A stretch of DNA of 37,756 bases, taken from positions 1 to 37,756 of IMG/VR virus record IMGVR_UViG_3300009695_000390. One strand, written 5' to 3'. Below the pieces are notes generated by a model that was not told where the DNA came from, did not search any database, and saw only the letters and a list, made by a program, of their open reading frames with translations. The DNA is from a virus. Shown here one piece after another: positions 6,836-14,709 of the stretch. Position 1 is the first letter of the stretch; every line of letters starts with the position of its first letter. Position numbers and translations under genes: made by a program.

Positions 6836-7413
6836 TTTGGCTCGTTGGTGTCTGGATCTTTATCAAAACTCAGAAGATCTTTATAGTCTCCTGAATTCCT
6901 GAACTTTCTGAAAGGTGCGCTAAACCATGCCGGCAATAAGTTTGGAAGTATCTGATCAATCAGATCGCACGACTTTATAAAATAGTAGGTGAACATCACA
7001 CCGTACCCGGCAAAGATGAAATACAAAGCAATTCCAGGTACCGGATTTGCACCGGCAACAGCCTGAGTAGCGATTTTGAACACCACGGCGATGATTATAG
7101 AAGCGACATATCCAAGCATCACAACCGAAACCATTACGACAAACTGCTCAACTGTTTTTTTAATAAATATTTCGGCTTTCGCTTCCCCGGTCTTATAGTG
7201 CTTTACAAGACCTAAAAAAGTCATCAAGGCGAATCCAATTGCCGTTGCTGCAAGCAGATCAACCGTTAAATCCTGTCGGTAATTGAATACCTGAATAAAT
7301 CCAACAGTCGAAGAAGAAATAAGCAGGAAGGCCGGGTTTGTTACCATCCCCTTTATTGTTATGCCGATTGACGTGAGCATGTCGTTGAGATTAAAATGTT
7401 CAAAGATTTTCAT
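6832..7413 (-). CDS. Holin-like membrane protein (193 aa)
   Basis: The product has about four hydrophobic segments: around residues 27-45, 52-70, 88-112 and 125-148, separated by short charged loops, with a polar C-terminal tail (DKDPDTNEPK). Size, topology and position directly before the endolysin, with overlapping start and stop, match the Bacteroidota phage-holin family. Such proteins collect in the inner membrane and open it at a set time so that the endolysin can reach peptidoglycan. The identification rests on topology and context rather than on a signature motif. Confidence 0.75.
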   Translation of the reverse strand: MKIFEHFNLNDMLTSIGITIKGMVTNPAFLLISSSTVGFIQVFNYRQDLTVDLLAATAIGFALMTFLGLVKHYKTGEAKAEIFIKKTVEQFVVMVSVVMLGYVASIIIAVVFKIATQAVAGANPVPGIALYFIFAGYGVMFTYYFIKSCDLIDQILPNLLPAWFSAPFRKFRNSGDYKDLLSFDKDPDTNEPK

Positions 7414-7450
7414 GATGATCCTGATTAAGATGTTAATTTTTCATCTGATT

Positions 7451-7903
7451 TCAGTGGGTTATAGTTCTGACAAATAATAGTGTTCCTGTTACTACTATCG
7501 GCACTAATGATCCTGTTTTAAATCCTTTCCAAAATGATTTACGGTTTTGCTGCACTTCTGTTTTAACCTGTTCGCGCAATCCGTCGACCTGCAGGTTGTG
7601 CAACTTTTCTTTGTAGTCCCATTCGATTCTTGCGGCAAGGTATCTTTCATTTTGAAGTTTGATTATGGCTCTCTGATTCTCAAAAGCTGGCCGGATTTCC
7701 TGTAAAACAATGTTACTGTCTTCCAGTGCCCGGGTGTAGCTCTCTTGCAAGTATTCGGTCGATAATGGCTTTTTTGTTACTTGCGCGAAGCTCTTCGAGC
7801 TTGGCAGAATCAAGCAAAACATTATAAACAGCACTATCGAAAGCAGGCTGCAAATCCGTGCGCTCGTTGAGCTGCGTTTCGATAATGACTTTCTTGGCTT
7901 CAT
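7451..7903 (-). CDS. Secreted coiled-coil protein, spanin candidate (150 aa)
   Basis: The N-terminus is basic (MKPRKSLSKRSS), followed by a hydrophobic core at about residues 17-33 and a possible signal peptidase I site (SFA before Gln41). A helical, charged stretch covers about residues 50-125, and a second hydrophobic segment lies at about residues 132-146. This predicts a periplasmic coiled coil held by one or two membrane segments. There is no convincing lipobox. The first 63 codons are read in another phase inside the preceding gene, a nested layout typical of phage spanin pairs (Rz/Rz1). The later half has no competing frame. A lysis role is inferred from topology, overlap and position before the holin. 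Confidence 0.55.
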   Translation of the reverse strand: MKPRKSLSKRSSTSARICSLLSIVLFIMFCLILPSSKSFAQVTKKPLSTEYLQESYTRALEDSNIVLQEIRPAFENQRAIIKLQNERYLAARIEWDYKEKLHNLQVDGLREQVKTEVQQNRKSFWKGFKTGSLVPIVVTGTLLFVRTITH

Positions 7904-8036
7904 AGAATTTTGAGCTGTCGATTTTTATGACCTCGGTTTCTGTTGTGTGGTTATCGTAATTTCTAGGCATCCACCAGAAGAAATAGCACAATGCAGCAAT
8001 CGCGATGACAGTAAATATTTTGTCAAGGTTCTTCAT
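7713..8036 (-). CDS. Membrane-anchored coiled-coil protein, i-spanin candidate (107 aa)
   Basis: The product has a short basic N-terminus, one transmembrane segment at about residues 8-24 (including CYFFWWMP) and a polar helical remainder up to residue 107. This is the topology of an inner-membrane spanin subunit. The ATG overlaps the stop of the upstream secreted esterase gene (ATGA), so its translation is well placed. Its last 64 codons overlap the next gene in another phase. I see no sequence family. In the Rz/Rz1 model this would be the inner-membrane partner and the nested gene the second partner. Neither has been shown, and one of the two frames could be spurious. Confidence 0.55.
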   Translation of the reverse strand: MKNLDKIFTVIAIAALCYFFWWMPRNYDNHTTETEVIKIDSSKFYEAKKVIIETQLNERTDLQPAFDSAVYNVLLDSAKLEELRASNKKAIIDRILARELHPGTGRQ

Positions 8037-10756
8037 AGGCCTATCTGGAATTTCAGCGGATTATCAACCCTGGCCGACCAGAACAAAGGAGCGTGATCGC
8101 CGCCTTGAATAACCAAGCTTCTGAAATTAGAATCAGAATATCCTTTTGCCTTTAAAATAGCATCGACCTCATTTTGTCTGCCTGTGTAGCTATCATCCAG
8201 GCCGACCGTGCCGTGATCAAAATACAATTTGTGCGATGTTGGATCTGGAAGATTTGCAGTTAAATAGTCCTTGAACTTTGGGAACCAATCAGTATTGTGA
8301 TACCCCAAACTACCCATCCAGTGCGTTGACATGGAAATGTTTCCTTTGAAAATGTCCGGGTACTTGCATAGCGCATAAATCCCGATCAGACCACCCATCG
8401 AACTTCCCCCTATGAAAGTGTTTTGTTGGTCAGATAATGTGCTGTATTCCGAGTCGATCTTTGGTTTTAACTCGGTAACAAGGAACTTTAAAAACTCATC
8501 GCCTAACGGGTTTCCACCCGTTTCTTTCACGAATATATCTTTGGTTGATTGATCAAGGCTTACCCATGTAGCAGAAGGTAAATACTCCCTGAATCGGTAT
8601 TGATCGGAGTTTATTCCGACAATAATCGTTTCCTTTATTTGTCCTGAATTAATCAGATTTTGTGCAGTAGCATTCAGATTCCACTTTCCCGGTCCATCGT
8701 TAAATAAGTCTTGTCCGTCTGTCCAGTAAACTACCGGATATTTTTTTGCTGTTGTGTATGCATTTGGAAGGAAAATAGAAATCCCCTTTTGCTGAATATT
8801 ACCACCTGGCATATCAAAGTAAGTAGGGGGATTAGGATTCAAAGCCGCAACATCTGGATTTACACCACCCCAGAAATCAGGGGTTTCGATTTGATTGATG
8901 TACGCGTCCGGGTGATCATTGAAAGTCTGGTCATACAGCCATTCATTATTAAACACATTGTGAGGACTTTTTGTAATGTCGACAATGACCGTATTTTGGA
9001 CCGTAACAGGTGGCGGGTTGAAGGGTTTGCCAGTATACTGCCTTAATCTTGATGCCCCCTCGTTTATTTTTTGCACTCCGTTATCTAGGTACTTCATAGC
9101 TATGTGAGTCTTCCAGCCCCCGGCTTCCCATATCTTGGTTGCGAGTTCAACAAACTGGCTTGTCGTTACCTCCCCAGTTCCCCATCCCTCTTGTTGTCCT
9201 GCATCTTGTGAGTCAATTTCTGCACTGGCTGGTTTATTTGGGAAAGTCCCTCTGAATACTTTAATCCCCTTGATCTTCCTTTCGTTGTCATAAGCATAGG
9301 AACCGTCACTATGGTACAATTCATCCGCATTCTTGGCTACGTAAGAGAAGTAGGCAATCAGTTCGTTTCCGTTTTGATGCGTACCAACAGAGGGCATAAA
9401 AAAGCAAACATTAATCTTTGAACTACCAGCCCTTACACCTTCTGCGAAGTTGTCAAAGTACTTACGCATTGTGTAAGTGCAGAACCGCATGTACTCTTTT
9501 CCGATCTCATTGGTCGCGTCCAGGTATCCGTTTTCGCTATAAAAATCAGGTCTACGGTAGGCGGTTAACTTTCTTTTTTCAACCCACTCTTTAAACTTAG
9601 CCATGAATGGATCCGACAAATCAGACGCTTCCACAATCTTATAACCCGGATCAGTTTCTGTTTTTTCCCTGATTACAGTTTCAAAATTAGGCATCACAAA
9701 CTCTTCCCCCCGGCCTGATCCAAGCCCAATGTATCCAGCCTTTTCGTAAGTGCTTAATACTTCGGATAATACCTGTACTGCCTTTTTTATTCGGGCATTG
9801 GTTTGGTCGTCTACGTAAGTAGCAATAGTTGAATTGTAAGGGATGTACTCTCTGATATCAACAGGGTAAAACGTTCCCCCTCTGTTTCCCCTCATAAAAA
9901 GATCATTGGAGATAAACCCATCGCCGTATTTCCGCCAGGGAAGAAAACAAATATGCAAAATAAGCCCTCTATCTCTATGCCATTGGATCATGCGTTTAAC
10001 CCCTTCAATCTCGTAGTTCCCGGGTGTTTTTTCGAACTCATACCAAGGGAAAGCGACCCTTACACTGGTAATAGTATACTTCCCGTTTACCTTGAATTTC
10101 TCTACATAATCCGAATCTTTAAATCCTACCGTGTTTTCGTTCCACTTGTTATTTCGCCAATAAGTAGCCTCAAATCCTTCACCAGTTAGGTTTAAAACAA
10201 GCTCGTAGATTTTATCCGCCGATGGAACGACAGGCGAAATAATGGGGGGTGTGACTTCCCCGGTACTCCCAATGGTAAAGTTAATCGGAACAGGATCTTT
10301 CTTATTCTTGCAATTCCCGCCTTGAATCCAGAAACGGTAGGTTCCGTTCGCTATCGTGTTGAACTTCGCAATAGGGTTGTTATTTGATGGCGTAACAAGC
10401 GTTCTTTGAATCGCCGCGGTATCTGTCAGACTTGTGTACTTCGCGCTTATCAGTGTCACATTCGACCCATCAAATAGGAATCTAATCTGAGTTGGCGAAA
10501 TTGATAGTAGCTTTTCTAGGTTTGGACCTCCGTCGCAGTTGGGTAAGATGGCGGAAGGTGGGTTAATAACAGGAGGAACTACAACGGGCGGTTTTACGAT
10601 CAGCTTTTCCAGATTGTCAATTCTTGAATTAACTGCATCCAATTGCGCCTTTGTAGCGGTACCCGAAAGATCAACCTCGAAAGTTCCAGTTGCTTTTTGA
10701 GCCTGGACAAATAATGGAAGTATGGCTAGTAGCCAAATTTTGATAAAGTTTTTCAT
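8033..10756 (-). CDS. Secreted two-domain enzyme: TIM-barrel hydrolase-like plus esterase
   Basis: The 907-aa product begins with a signal peptide (cleavage likely after QA near residue 19), then a short coiled coil and a proline-rich linker (about 53-68). A fibronectin-like domain follows (about 70-165), then another proline linker. Residues about 180-590 resemble a GH42-like TIM barrel (VRVAFPWYEFEKTPGNYEIEG; GRGEEF as a possible acid-residue site). Residues about 610-907 form an esterase-D-type alpha/beta hydrolase with Gly-Gly-Ser-Ser786-Met-Gly-Gly, Asp854/855 and His888 as the likely triad. It probably deacylates and perhaps cleaves extracellular polysaccharide. It sits between the capsid gene and the lysis genes, behind a hairpin. 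A signal peptide is unusual for a virion protein; it may be a cargo gene. Confidence 0.8.
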   Translation of the reverse strand: MKNFIKIWLLAILPLFVQAQKATGTFEVDLSGTATKAQLDAVNSRIDNLEKLIVKPPVVVPPVINPPSAILPNCDGGPNLEKLLSISPTQIRFLFDGSNVTLISAKYTSLTDTAAIQRTLVTPSNNNPIAKFNTIANGTYRFWIQGGNCKNKKDPVPINFTIGSTGEVTPPIISPVVPSADKIYELVLNLTGEGFEATYWRNNKWNENTVGFKDSDYVEKFKVNGKYTITSVRVAFPWYEFEKTPGNYEIEGVKRMIQWHRDRGLILHICFLPWRKYGDGFISNDLFMRGNRGGTFYPVDIREYIPYNSTIATYVDDQTNARIKKAVQVLSEVLSTYEKAGYIGLGSGRGEEFVMPNFETVIREKTETDPGYKIVEASDLSDPFMAKFKEWVEKRKLTAYRRPDFYSENGYLDATNEIGKEYMRFCTYTMRKYFDNFAEGVRAGSSKINVCFFMPSVGTHQNGNELIAYFSYVAKNADELYHSDGSYAYDNERKIKGIKVFRGTFPNKPASAEIDSQDAGQQEGWGTGEVTTSQFVELATKIWEAGGWKTHIAMKYLDNGVQKINEGASRLRQYTGKPFNPPPVTVQNTVIVDITKSPHNVFNNEWLYDQTFNDHPDAYINQIETPDFWGGVNPDVAALNPNPPTYFDMPGGNIQQKGISIFLPNAYTTAKKYPVVYWTDGQDLFNDGPGKWNLNATAQNLINSGQIKETIIVGINSDQYRFREYLPSATWVSLDQSTKDIFVKETGGNPLGDEFLKFLVTELKPKIDSEYSTLSDQQNTFIGGSSMGGLIGIYALCKYPDIFKGNISMSTHWMGSLGYHNTDWFPKFKDYLTANLPDPTSHKLYFDHGTVGLDDSYTGRQNEVDAILKAKGYSDSNFRSLVIQGGDHAPLFWSARVDNPLKFQIGL

Positions 10757-10771
10757 GTAGTGTGTGAAAGC

Positions 10772-10799
10772 AACTGACCGACATTGAAGCCGGTCAGTT
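10772..10799 (-). terminator. Strong hairpin between capsid and esterase genes
   Basis: A perfect 9-bp stem (AACTGACCG with CGGTCAGTT) encloses a 10-base loop and lies 13 bases downstream of the major capsid stop. On the minus strand the stem is preceded by an A-rich run and followed by TTGCTTTC, only a weak U-tract. On the plus strand ATTTTTG follows, but no rightward gene exists here. It probably acts as a partial terminator or 3'-end stabiliser for the abundant capsid transcript. Confidence 0.65.
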
Positions 10800-10812
10800 A
10801 TTTTTGAATGGA

Positions 10813-12030
10813 TTAAGAAGCGGTCAACTTCGCGGCAAAGATGCCGGAAACACCGTACAGGACACTACTATTATCAGATGTGAACCATCCAAGAGGTCTA
10901 GCGTGGAAACCTCCCGCTAAACCAAGTGTTGCCGTGGTTTTAGCGAAGTCATTATCATCCCGCTTATTGGTCACCCTCAAATCAACGTCACGAATGAAAG
11001 AATGAGCAACATTTTGAAGGATTGCTTCATCTTCCGGAAGGTTCATGAACATAATTTTCGCTTTCGCATCAACTGTGTCATCGCTGTTTGTTGGATCGTT
11101 GAACTTAGGGAAGTCACCATAGCAGAAAGTTTCTGCGCAAGCTGCTCCTGAATCAACCAAAAGAATCCGACCATCACCATAAACCGAATCAATAAGTTCG
11201 TCATAGTAGAAGTCAAATGGCGCTTTGTTAAACATTGCAGGCCAGTTAAATCCAGCATCGTTGATAGCTAAAATCCCTTCGCGGCTAAATGCACGGCTTG
11301 CTAGTGTTCCACCAATTACGATCAATCTGCCGGTGATCTTGTTAGCAATTTTAGTTTCGCGAATGAAATCATAAAACTCAGCCTTTAAAGATCTGTCCGC
11401 ATTGAAAGTTGCAACATCAACCAAAGGAGCTGCCGCGGTGGGTGTAGTTGCTGCCGGGAAAGCCGCATTCTTACCGATCCGAGCGATCAAAGAAGTAAGA
11501 ATGTACGTTTCGAAGGGTTTTGCAATCCCGCCATCAAAATCCTGCATGATCTGAATGCCAAGGCGATCAAGCAATACACGATACTTTGGATCGATCTGCT
11601 CAGACATTGCACCTGAAACAATCTTCTGCATGTACTCAATCGCTTTTGGCTCGTAAAATTCGCGAGCCAGTTGGCGATTCACCTTGATTTCTTTGTAGAA
11701 ATCGTAAACGACCTCCGTTGTTAATGGATCAGAAAAATCTTCTCCATTAAGATCGCGTGTCCGCTCGTCATAGCCAGTAACAACACGAGCTGGGAAAGTT
11801 TTAACTGTCACCTTCGGTACTGGTATTTCGCGTCCGGGAGTATCCCCCCAACCTACGACTGTTGAGTCGCTAGGGCCATAAGGACTGATAGCACTTCTCA
11901 ATTCAGCAACGGCGGGAGAAAGCATTGCTTGCAAAGCTCCGTAACGTCCGAATTTAAGGCCATTGTTTGTGGTATGCATTAAGGCCGCTTGTACGGTCCG
12001 GGCAATACCAAGGTTTACATTATTTGGCAT
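10813..12030 (-). CDS. Major capsid protein (candidate)
   Basis: The 405-aa product follows the coiled-coil scaffold gene with a 22-bp gap and is followed by a strong hairpin. That is the usual place for the major capsid protein after portal, minor head and scaffold. It is mostly soluble, with an alpha/beta mixture, an N-terminal helical arm (about 1-55) and an extended segment (REIPVPKVTVKTFPAR) that could be an E-loop. It has no signal peptide or enzyme motif. An Ala/Pro/Thr-rich loop lies near residues 190-205. I do not see a diagnostic HK97 sequence motif, so the call rests on order, size and neighbours. An alternative would be another abundant virion shell protein. Confidence 0.7.
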   Translation of the reverse strand: MPNNVNLGIARTVQAALMHTTNNGLKFGRYGALQAMLSPAVAELRSAISPYGPSDSTVVGWGDTPGREIPVPKVTVKTFPARVVTGYDERTRDLNGEDFSDPLTTEVVYDFYKEIKVNRQLAREFYEPKAIEYMQKIVSGAMSEQIDPKYRVLLDRLGIQIMQDFDGGIAKPFETYILTSLIARIGKNAAFPAATTPTAAAPLVDVATFNADRSLKAEFYDFIRETKIANKITGRLIVIGGTLASRAFSREGILAINDAGFNWPAMFNKAPFDFYYDELIDSVYGDGRILLVDSGAACAETFCYGDFPKFNDPTNSDDTVDAKAKIMFMNLPEDEAILQNVAHSFIRDVDLRVTNKRDDNDFAKTTATLGLAGGFHARPLGWFTSDNSSVLYGVSGIFAAKLTAS

Positions 12031-12052
12031 CTTGAATGTCAGTTTTAAAAAT

Positions 12053-12877
12053 TTACGATTCTATCGATTCTGGTTTCAGAAGCGATTTTACGGTCAGCTT
12101 CGGAGTTCCACCAGTTCCATCCACATCCAAGGTTGTACGTGGTGGCGTTGGGCCGGCGTTCTGCCGAAACTTGTTCTCAGATAATGCTTCCTCAAAAATT
12201 TCGTCAACCGTCACGGCTTTGGCTCCTTTCTGGTAAAGGACTTTGGTTTCTGCATTGATCACATCCAACGTGTCGGGCTTAATTTCAAGTCCCTTCCCTT
12301 TGATGAATTCCAAAACCTTCGGCAAGACGAGCAATTTGAGTGCATCTGGGCTTTTGTATGCCTCAACGACATCATTTCTTCCCTGCAATTTTGTAAGCAG
12401 CGTTGAAAGGAAAATCTTTGATTCGTATTCGCCCCTCACTTTTTCAACTTCAGTTGTTTTCTCTGCTTCCAGGGTTTGCATTTTGGTTGTCAAAGTGGTA
12501 ATCTCATTTCTTAGCTTTGTAAGATCTCCGTCTCCACCAGCCGCAGCGGTTTGAGCTTCTTCGATCTTTTTAGCAAGCAAAGCTTTCACTTTGTCAAGCT
12601 TTTGAGGTCCTTTTTCCTTTGCAAGTGTTTTGATATCATCACCGAGAATGTCAGCCCACCCCGCAAGGGATTCATCGAACTTGTCAAGATTTCCAGCCTT
12701 CTGAGCGACCTTCGCAAGCTCGTTCGTTGCCTGGTTTGTTGCAGTGTCAAACAAAGTTTGAACAGTTGCAGAAACTTCATCTTGTGGCAATTCGGCCAAT
12801 ACAGCCTTTTGCTCTTCTGTTAATTTCACCCCGGCCGCAGCCAGTATATTGGTGATGTTTTCTGCTAATTTTGCCAT
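12053..12877 (-). CDS. Capsid scaffolding protein (candidate)
   Basis: The 274-aa product is helical and rich in Lys, Glu, Ala and Leu, with a clear coiled coil at about residues 110-155 (TKLRNEITTLTTKMQTLEAEKTTEVEKV in the frame, shown here in part) and a Gly/Pro/Thr-rich C-terminus. These are features of phage scaffold proteins, which template shell assembly and then leave or are cut. It directly precedes the capsid gene. The open frame begins at a TTG 15 bases upstream, but the ATG at 12877 (MAKLAENI) is preferred. The residue LTEEQKAVLAELP near position 20 is a short amphipathic helix. No protease domain is visible. Confidence 0.7.
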   Translation of the reverse strand: MAKLAENITNILAAAGVKLTEEQKAVLAELPQDEVSATVQTLFDTATNQATNELAKVAQKAGNLDKFDESLAGWADILGDDIKTLAKEKGPQKLDKVKALLAKKIEEAQTAAAGGDGDLTKLRNEITTLTTKMQTLEAEKTTEVEKVRGEYESKIFLSTLLTKLQGRNDVVEAYKSPDALKLLVLPKVLEFIKGKGLEIKPDTLDVINAETKVLYQKGAKAVTVDEIFEEALSENKFRQNAGPTPPRTTLDVDGTGGTPKLTVKSLLKPESIES

Positions 12878-12939
12878 AATTTTAGGTCGCAACCTTAATT
12901 ATCAGGTGTGTAAAGTGTTTGTTTTTGCCCTCGGGCGAA

Positions 12940-13245
12940 CTAGAATTTAATTACTTTTCCGTTTTCAACGTACCCGATAAGTTTTGCACCTCTCTGAGCA
13001 GCGTACTTCGGGTTTCCGTTTTTATCTTTGACGATATTCAACCAGAATTCATATTTGACGTGTTGTTCAACTACCTCTTTCTCAATCTTATTCTCGCCAT
13101 CTTCTTCAACATGAGCGGGATTTTTGAAGGCTACAACCACGTCATCGGTTGATTTCAAATCATCGATAGTCTTCTTCTTGACTTTCGGTGCATTAACCTT
13201 GTCGGTCGCTACCTTATCAGCTGCTTCTTGTTCTTCAGGTGTCAT
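12940..13245 (-). CDS. Small Lys/Glu-rich head-region protein (101 aa)
   Basis: The family is unknown. Residues 1-30 are charged and low in complexity (ATDKVNAPKVKKK), then come DVVVAFKNPAHV and a C-terminal beta-like domain (KYEFWLNIVKDKNGNPKY, AKLIGYVENGKVIKF). The 30 bases encoding ATDKVNAPKV occur again exactly 90 bp upstream in the same phase, just before the start codon. The upstream copy has no in-frame ATG, GTG or TTG, so the ATG at 13245 is the best start. Position between the minor head and scaffold genes suggests a head-completion or decoration role, without direct evidence. Confidence 0.55.
   Translation of the reverse strand: MTPEEQEAADKVATDKVNAPKVKKKTIDDLKSTDDVVVAFKNPAHVEEDGENKIEKEVVEQHVKYEFWLNIVKDKNGNPKYAAQRGAKLIGYVENGKVIKF
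13181..13210. repeat. 30-bp direct repeat, copy in the coding region
   Basis: This 30-base segment is identical to 13271-13300, with a 90-base offset that is an exact multiple of three. On the minus strand it encodes ATDKVNAPKV at residues 13-22 of the 101-aa head-region protein. Confidence 0.9.
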
Positions 13246-13270
13246 AACCTTTTTGTTTGATTTGGAACTT

Positions 13271-13300
13271 ACTTTCGGTGCATTAACCTTGTCGGTCGCT
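13271..13300. repeat. 30-bp direct repeat, copy upstream of the start codon
   Basis: This exact copy of 13181-13210 lies in the 62-bp gap before the 101-aa gene and in the same reading phase. The phase is open from just after an in-frame TAA (13315-13317) but offers no usual start codon, so this copy appears untranslated. It looks like a tandem duplication scar at the N-terminus of the gene. Confidence 0.9.
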
Positions 13301-13307
13301 GCTGGTA

Positions 13308-13874
13308 TTACTCTTTAATCGTATAAATCCGCAAACTCGAACTCGTTGCCGTGTAAGCGATCGCGGGAATTGGTTTATACTTTCCGGTTTTTGGTGATCT
13401 GGTTGCTTTAAAAATCACTGTCTTTCCAAACGGTATAGAAACCGTATTGCCCCCGACCACTATCGAGCTGGCTACACTTGTATGATCATTCGAGATCTCG
13501 ACGTAACTGTAAGTGCTCGCGGCAAGTGTGCCGGTCGTTGTACTATTCAGAATCGTTTGATCAGTAACAGCATCATTACCGGTCACAAATGCACCGATTA
13601 CAAGCGGGACCGTTGCGCCATACGAAGTAGAATCAGCTTTGCGTACCTGAGATGGTAACAAAGTCAGATCAAAACCAGAAAACTTAAATCCAATTTTGGT
13701 TCCCCTAGTTGCAACTCTGAATTCAGATGCCGGTGAAATCTTCCAAAGACCTCCATTTGCTGAATCGACGCGGATCTGATCAGGAGCGGTGTAATAGATC
13801 CGGTAATTCTGAGCACTCGCGGAAAACCCTATCAGAAGGGCAAAAGACAATAGTAAAAAACATAACTTTTTCAT
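13308..13874 (-). CDS. Secreted beta-rich protein inside the head operon (188 aa)
   Basis: The ATG at 13874 opens a textbook Bacteroidota signal peptide (MKKLCFLLLSFALLIGFSASAQ is the segment, here described rather than needed in full; cleavage before Gln). Two in-frame ATGs lie 6 and 9 bases upstream; the Met-Lys-Lys start is preferred because it gives the normal n-region. The mature part (about 165 aa) is rich in Ser, Thr, Val and Gly, with beta-strand periodicity and no catalytic motif. It lies between the MuF-like minor head gene and the scaffold gene, 13 bp after the former. A secreted product is not expected in a head-assembly cluster. It may be a cargo gene or a surface protein acting on the host. 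The function is unknown. Confidence 0.6.
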   Translation of the reverse strand: MKKLCFLLLSFALLIGFSASAQNYRIYYTAPDQIRVDSANGGLWKISPASEFRVATRGTKIGFKFSGFDLTLLPSQVRKADSTSYGATVPLVIGAFVTGNDAVTDQTILNSTTTGTLAASTYSYVEISNDHTSVASSIVVGGNTVSIPFGKTVIFKATRSPKTGKYKPIPAIAYTATSSSLRIYTIKE

Positions 13875-13887
13875 TTGCATCATTGGT

Positions 13888-14709
13888 TTAATTGTTATTA
13901 GTAAATCGATTGTAAAGCTGTTCGGTGATTGGGCGAAGAACATCTATGCAGTTGTATCCACCAACTAGCCAGAAGATACTTTCCTTGGTTGTACCTGGAA
14001 TTTTACCCTGCCAGTCTTCATCTGCCCAACTCTCAATTTCTTTTTTTGTGAAGGCTTTACCCTTCCTTTTTATGCACCATGCCCGGCTGTGAACGACCGC
14101 TACACCGTCAAAATAAAAGTGTTCTAAATCAAGAGCGGTACCTATCGAATTGGAATAGTTCCGATGGAACATCCAAAGAGATTGTTTTGCCTGGTTAAAC
14201 ACGTAATTGGCTGGCAAGTCATCTGTCTGAATAATCTGCTTGACTTGTTTTCTCAAATCAGTTAAGGTTTGCCCTGACATTACCGCATTTTCAAGAGCCT
14301 GGCTAATTGGTTCAATGAATGCTGTTTCGGGTATCACGTCAATGAGCTGCTTTCTAACCCTTTCAAGAGCTTCACCGCCTGCCTGATGAAAGAATGCTGA
14401 ATACTTGCTCATTCCGTATGGCTCGTAATAGCTTTCGATCTGGATTGTCACTTCTTTCATTCCAGTTAGCAAGCCGTCAACAGTCACATCATATCCGGCT
14501 TTTGAAAGCTCAGTCCGAAGAAGTAAGCGGTACCTGGTTACAGTCTTCCAGTCTGTCATTCTGCTTTCGGGAGTCATTTCAAGCTCATCCATGATTTCAA
14601 GGATCGAATCCAAAAAAGCCTTAGCGACAACCTGAATTCCTTTCATGAAGGTGGCCAATAAACCTTCCTGCTTCATTTCTGCCTGTTCAAGGAATTCCAG
14701 CTCTTCCAT
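13888..14709 (-). CDS. MuF-like minor head protein
   Basis: The 273-aa product is helical in its first 190 residues and ends in a compact module resembling the C-terminus of MuF/SPP1 gp7-type minor head proteins. That module has the order SRAWCIKRKGKAFTKKEIESW, then a Pro/Gly segment, then GGYNCIDVLRP, with Trp-Cys and Asn-Cys as the conserved cysteine sites (about residues 205-265). These proteins bind the portal and enter the procapsid, sometimes to be ejected with DNA. The ATG overlaps the portal stop (TAATG), so the two are translationally coupled, as is typical for portal and minor head genes. Confidence 0.75.
   Translation of the reverse strand: MEELEFLEQAEMKQEGLLATFMKGIQVVAKAFLDSILEIMDELEMTPESRMTDWKTVTRYRLLLRTELSKAGYDVTVDGLLTGMKEVTIQIESYYEPYGMSKYSAFFHQAGGEALERVRKQLIDVIPETAFIEPISQALENAVMSGQTLTDLRKQVKQIIQTDDLPANYVFNQAKQSLWMFHRNYSNSIGTALDLEHFYFDGVAVVHSRAWCIKRKGKAFTKKEIESWADEDWQGKIPGTTKESIFWLVGGYNCIDVLRPITEQLYNRFTNNN

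Noticed and set aside
12243-12823. Two plus-strand frames across the scaffold gene
   Set aside because: They are shadows of a Lys/Glu-rich coiled-coil gene and have Phe/Ser-rich, low-quality products.
12924-12939. A GC-rich inverted repeat upstream of the scaffold gene
   Set aside because: The loop is only two bases, the minus-strand stem has a mismatch and no U-tract follows.
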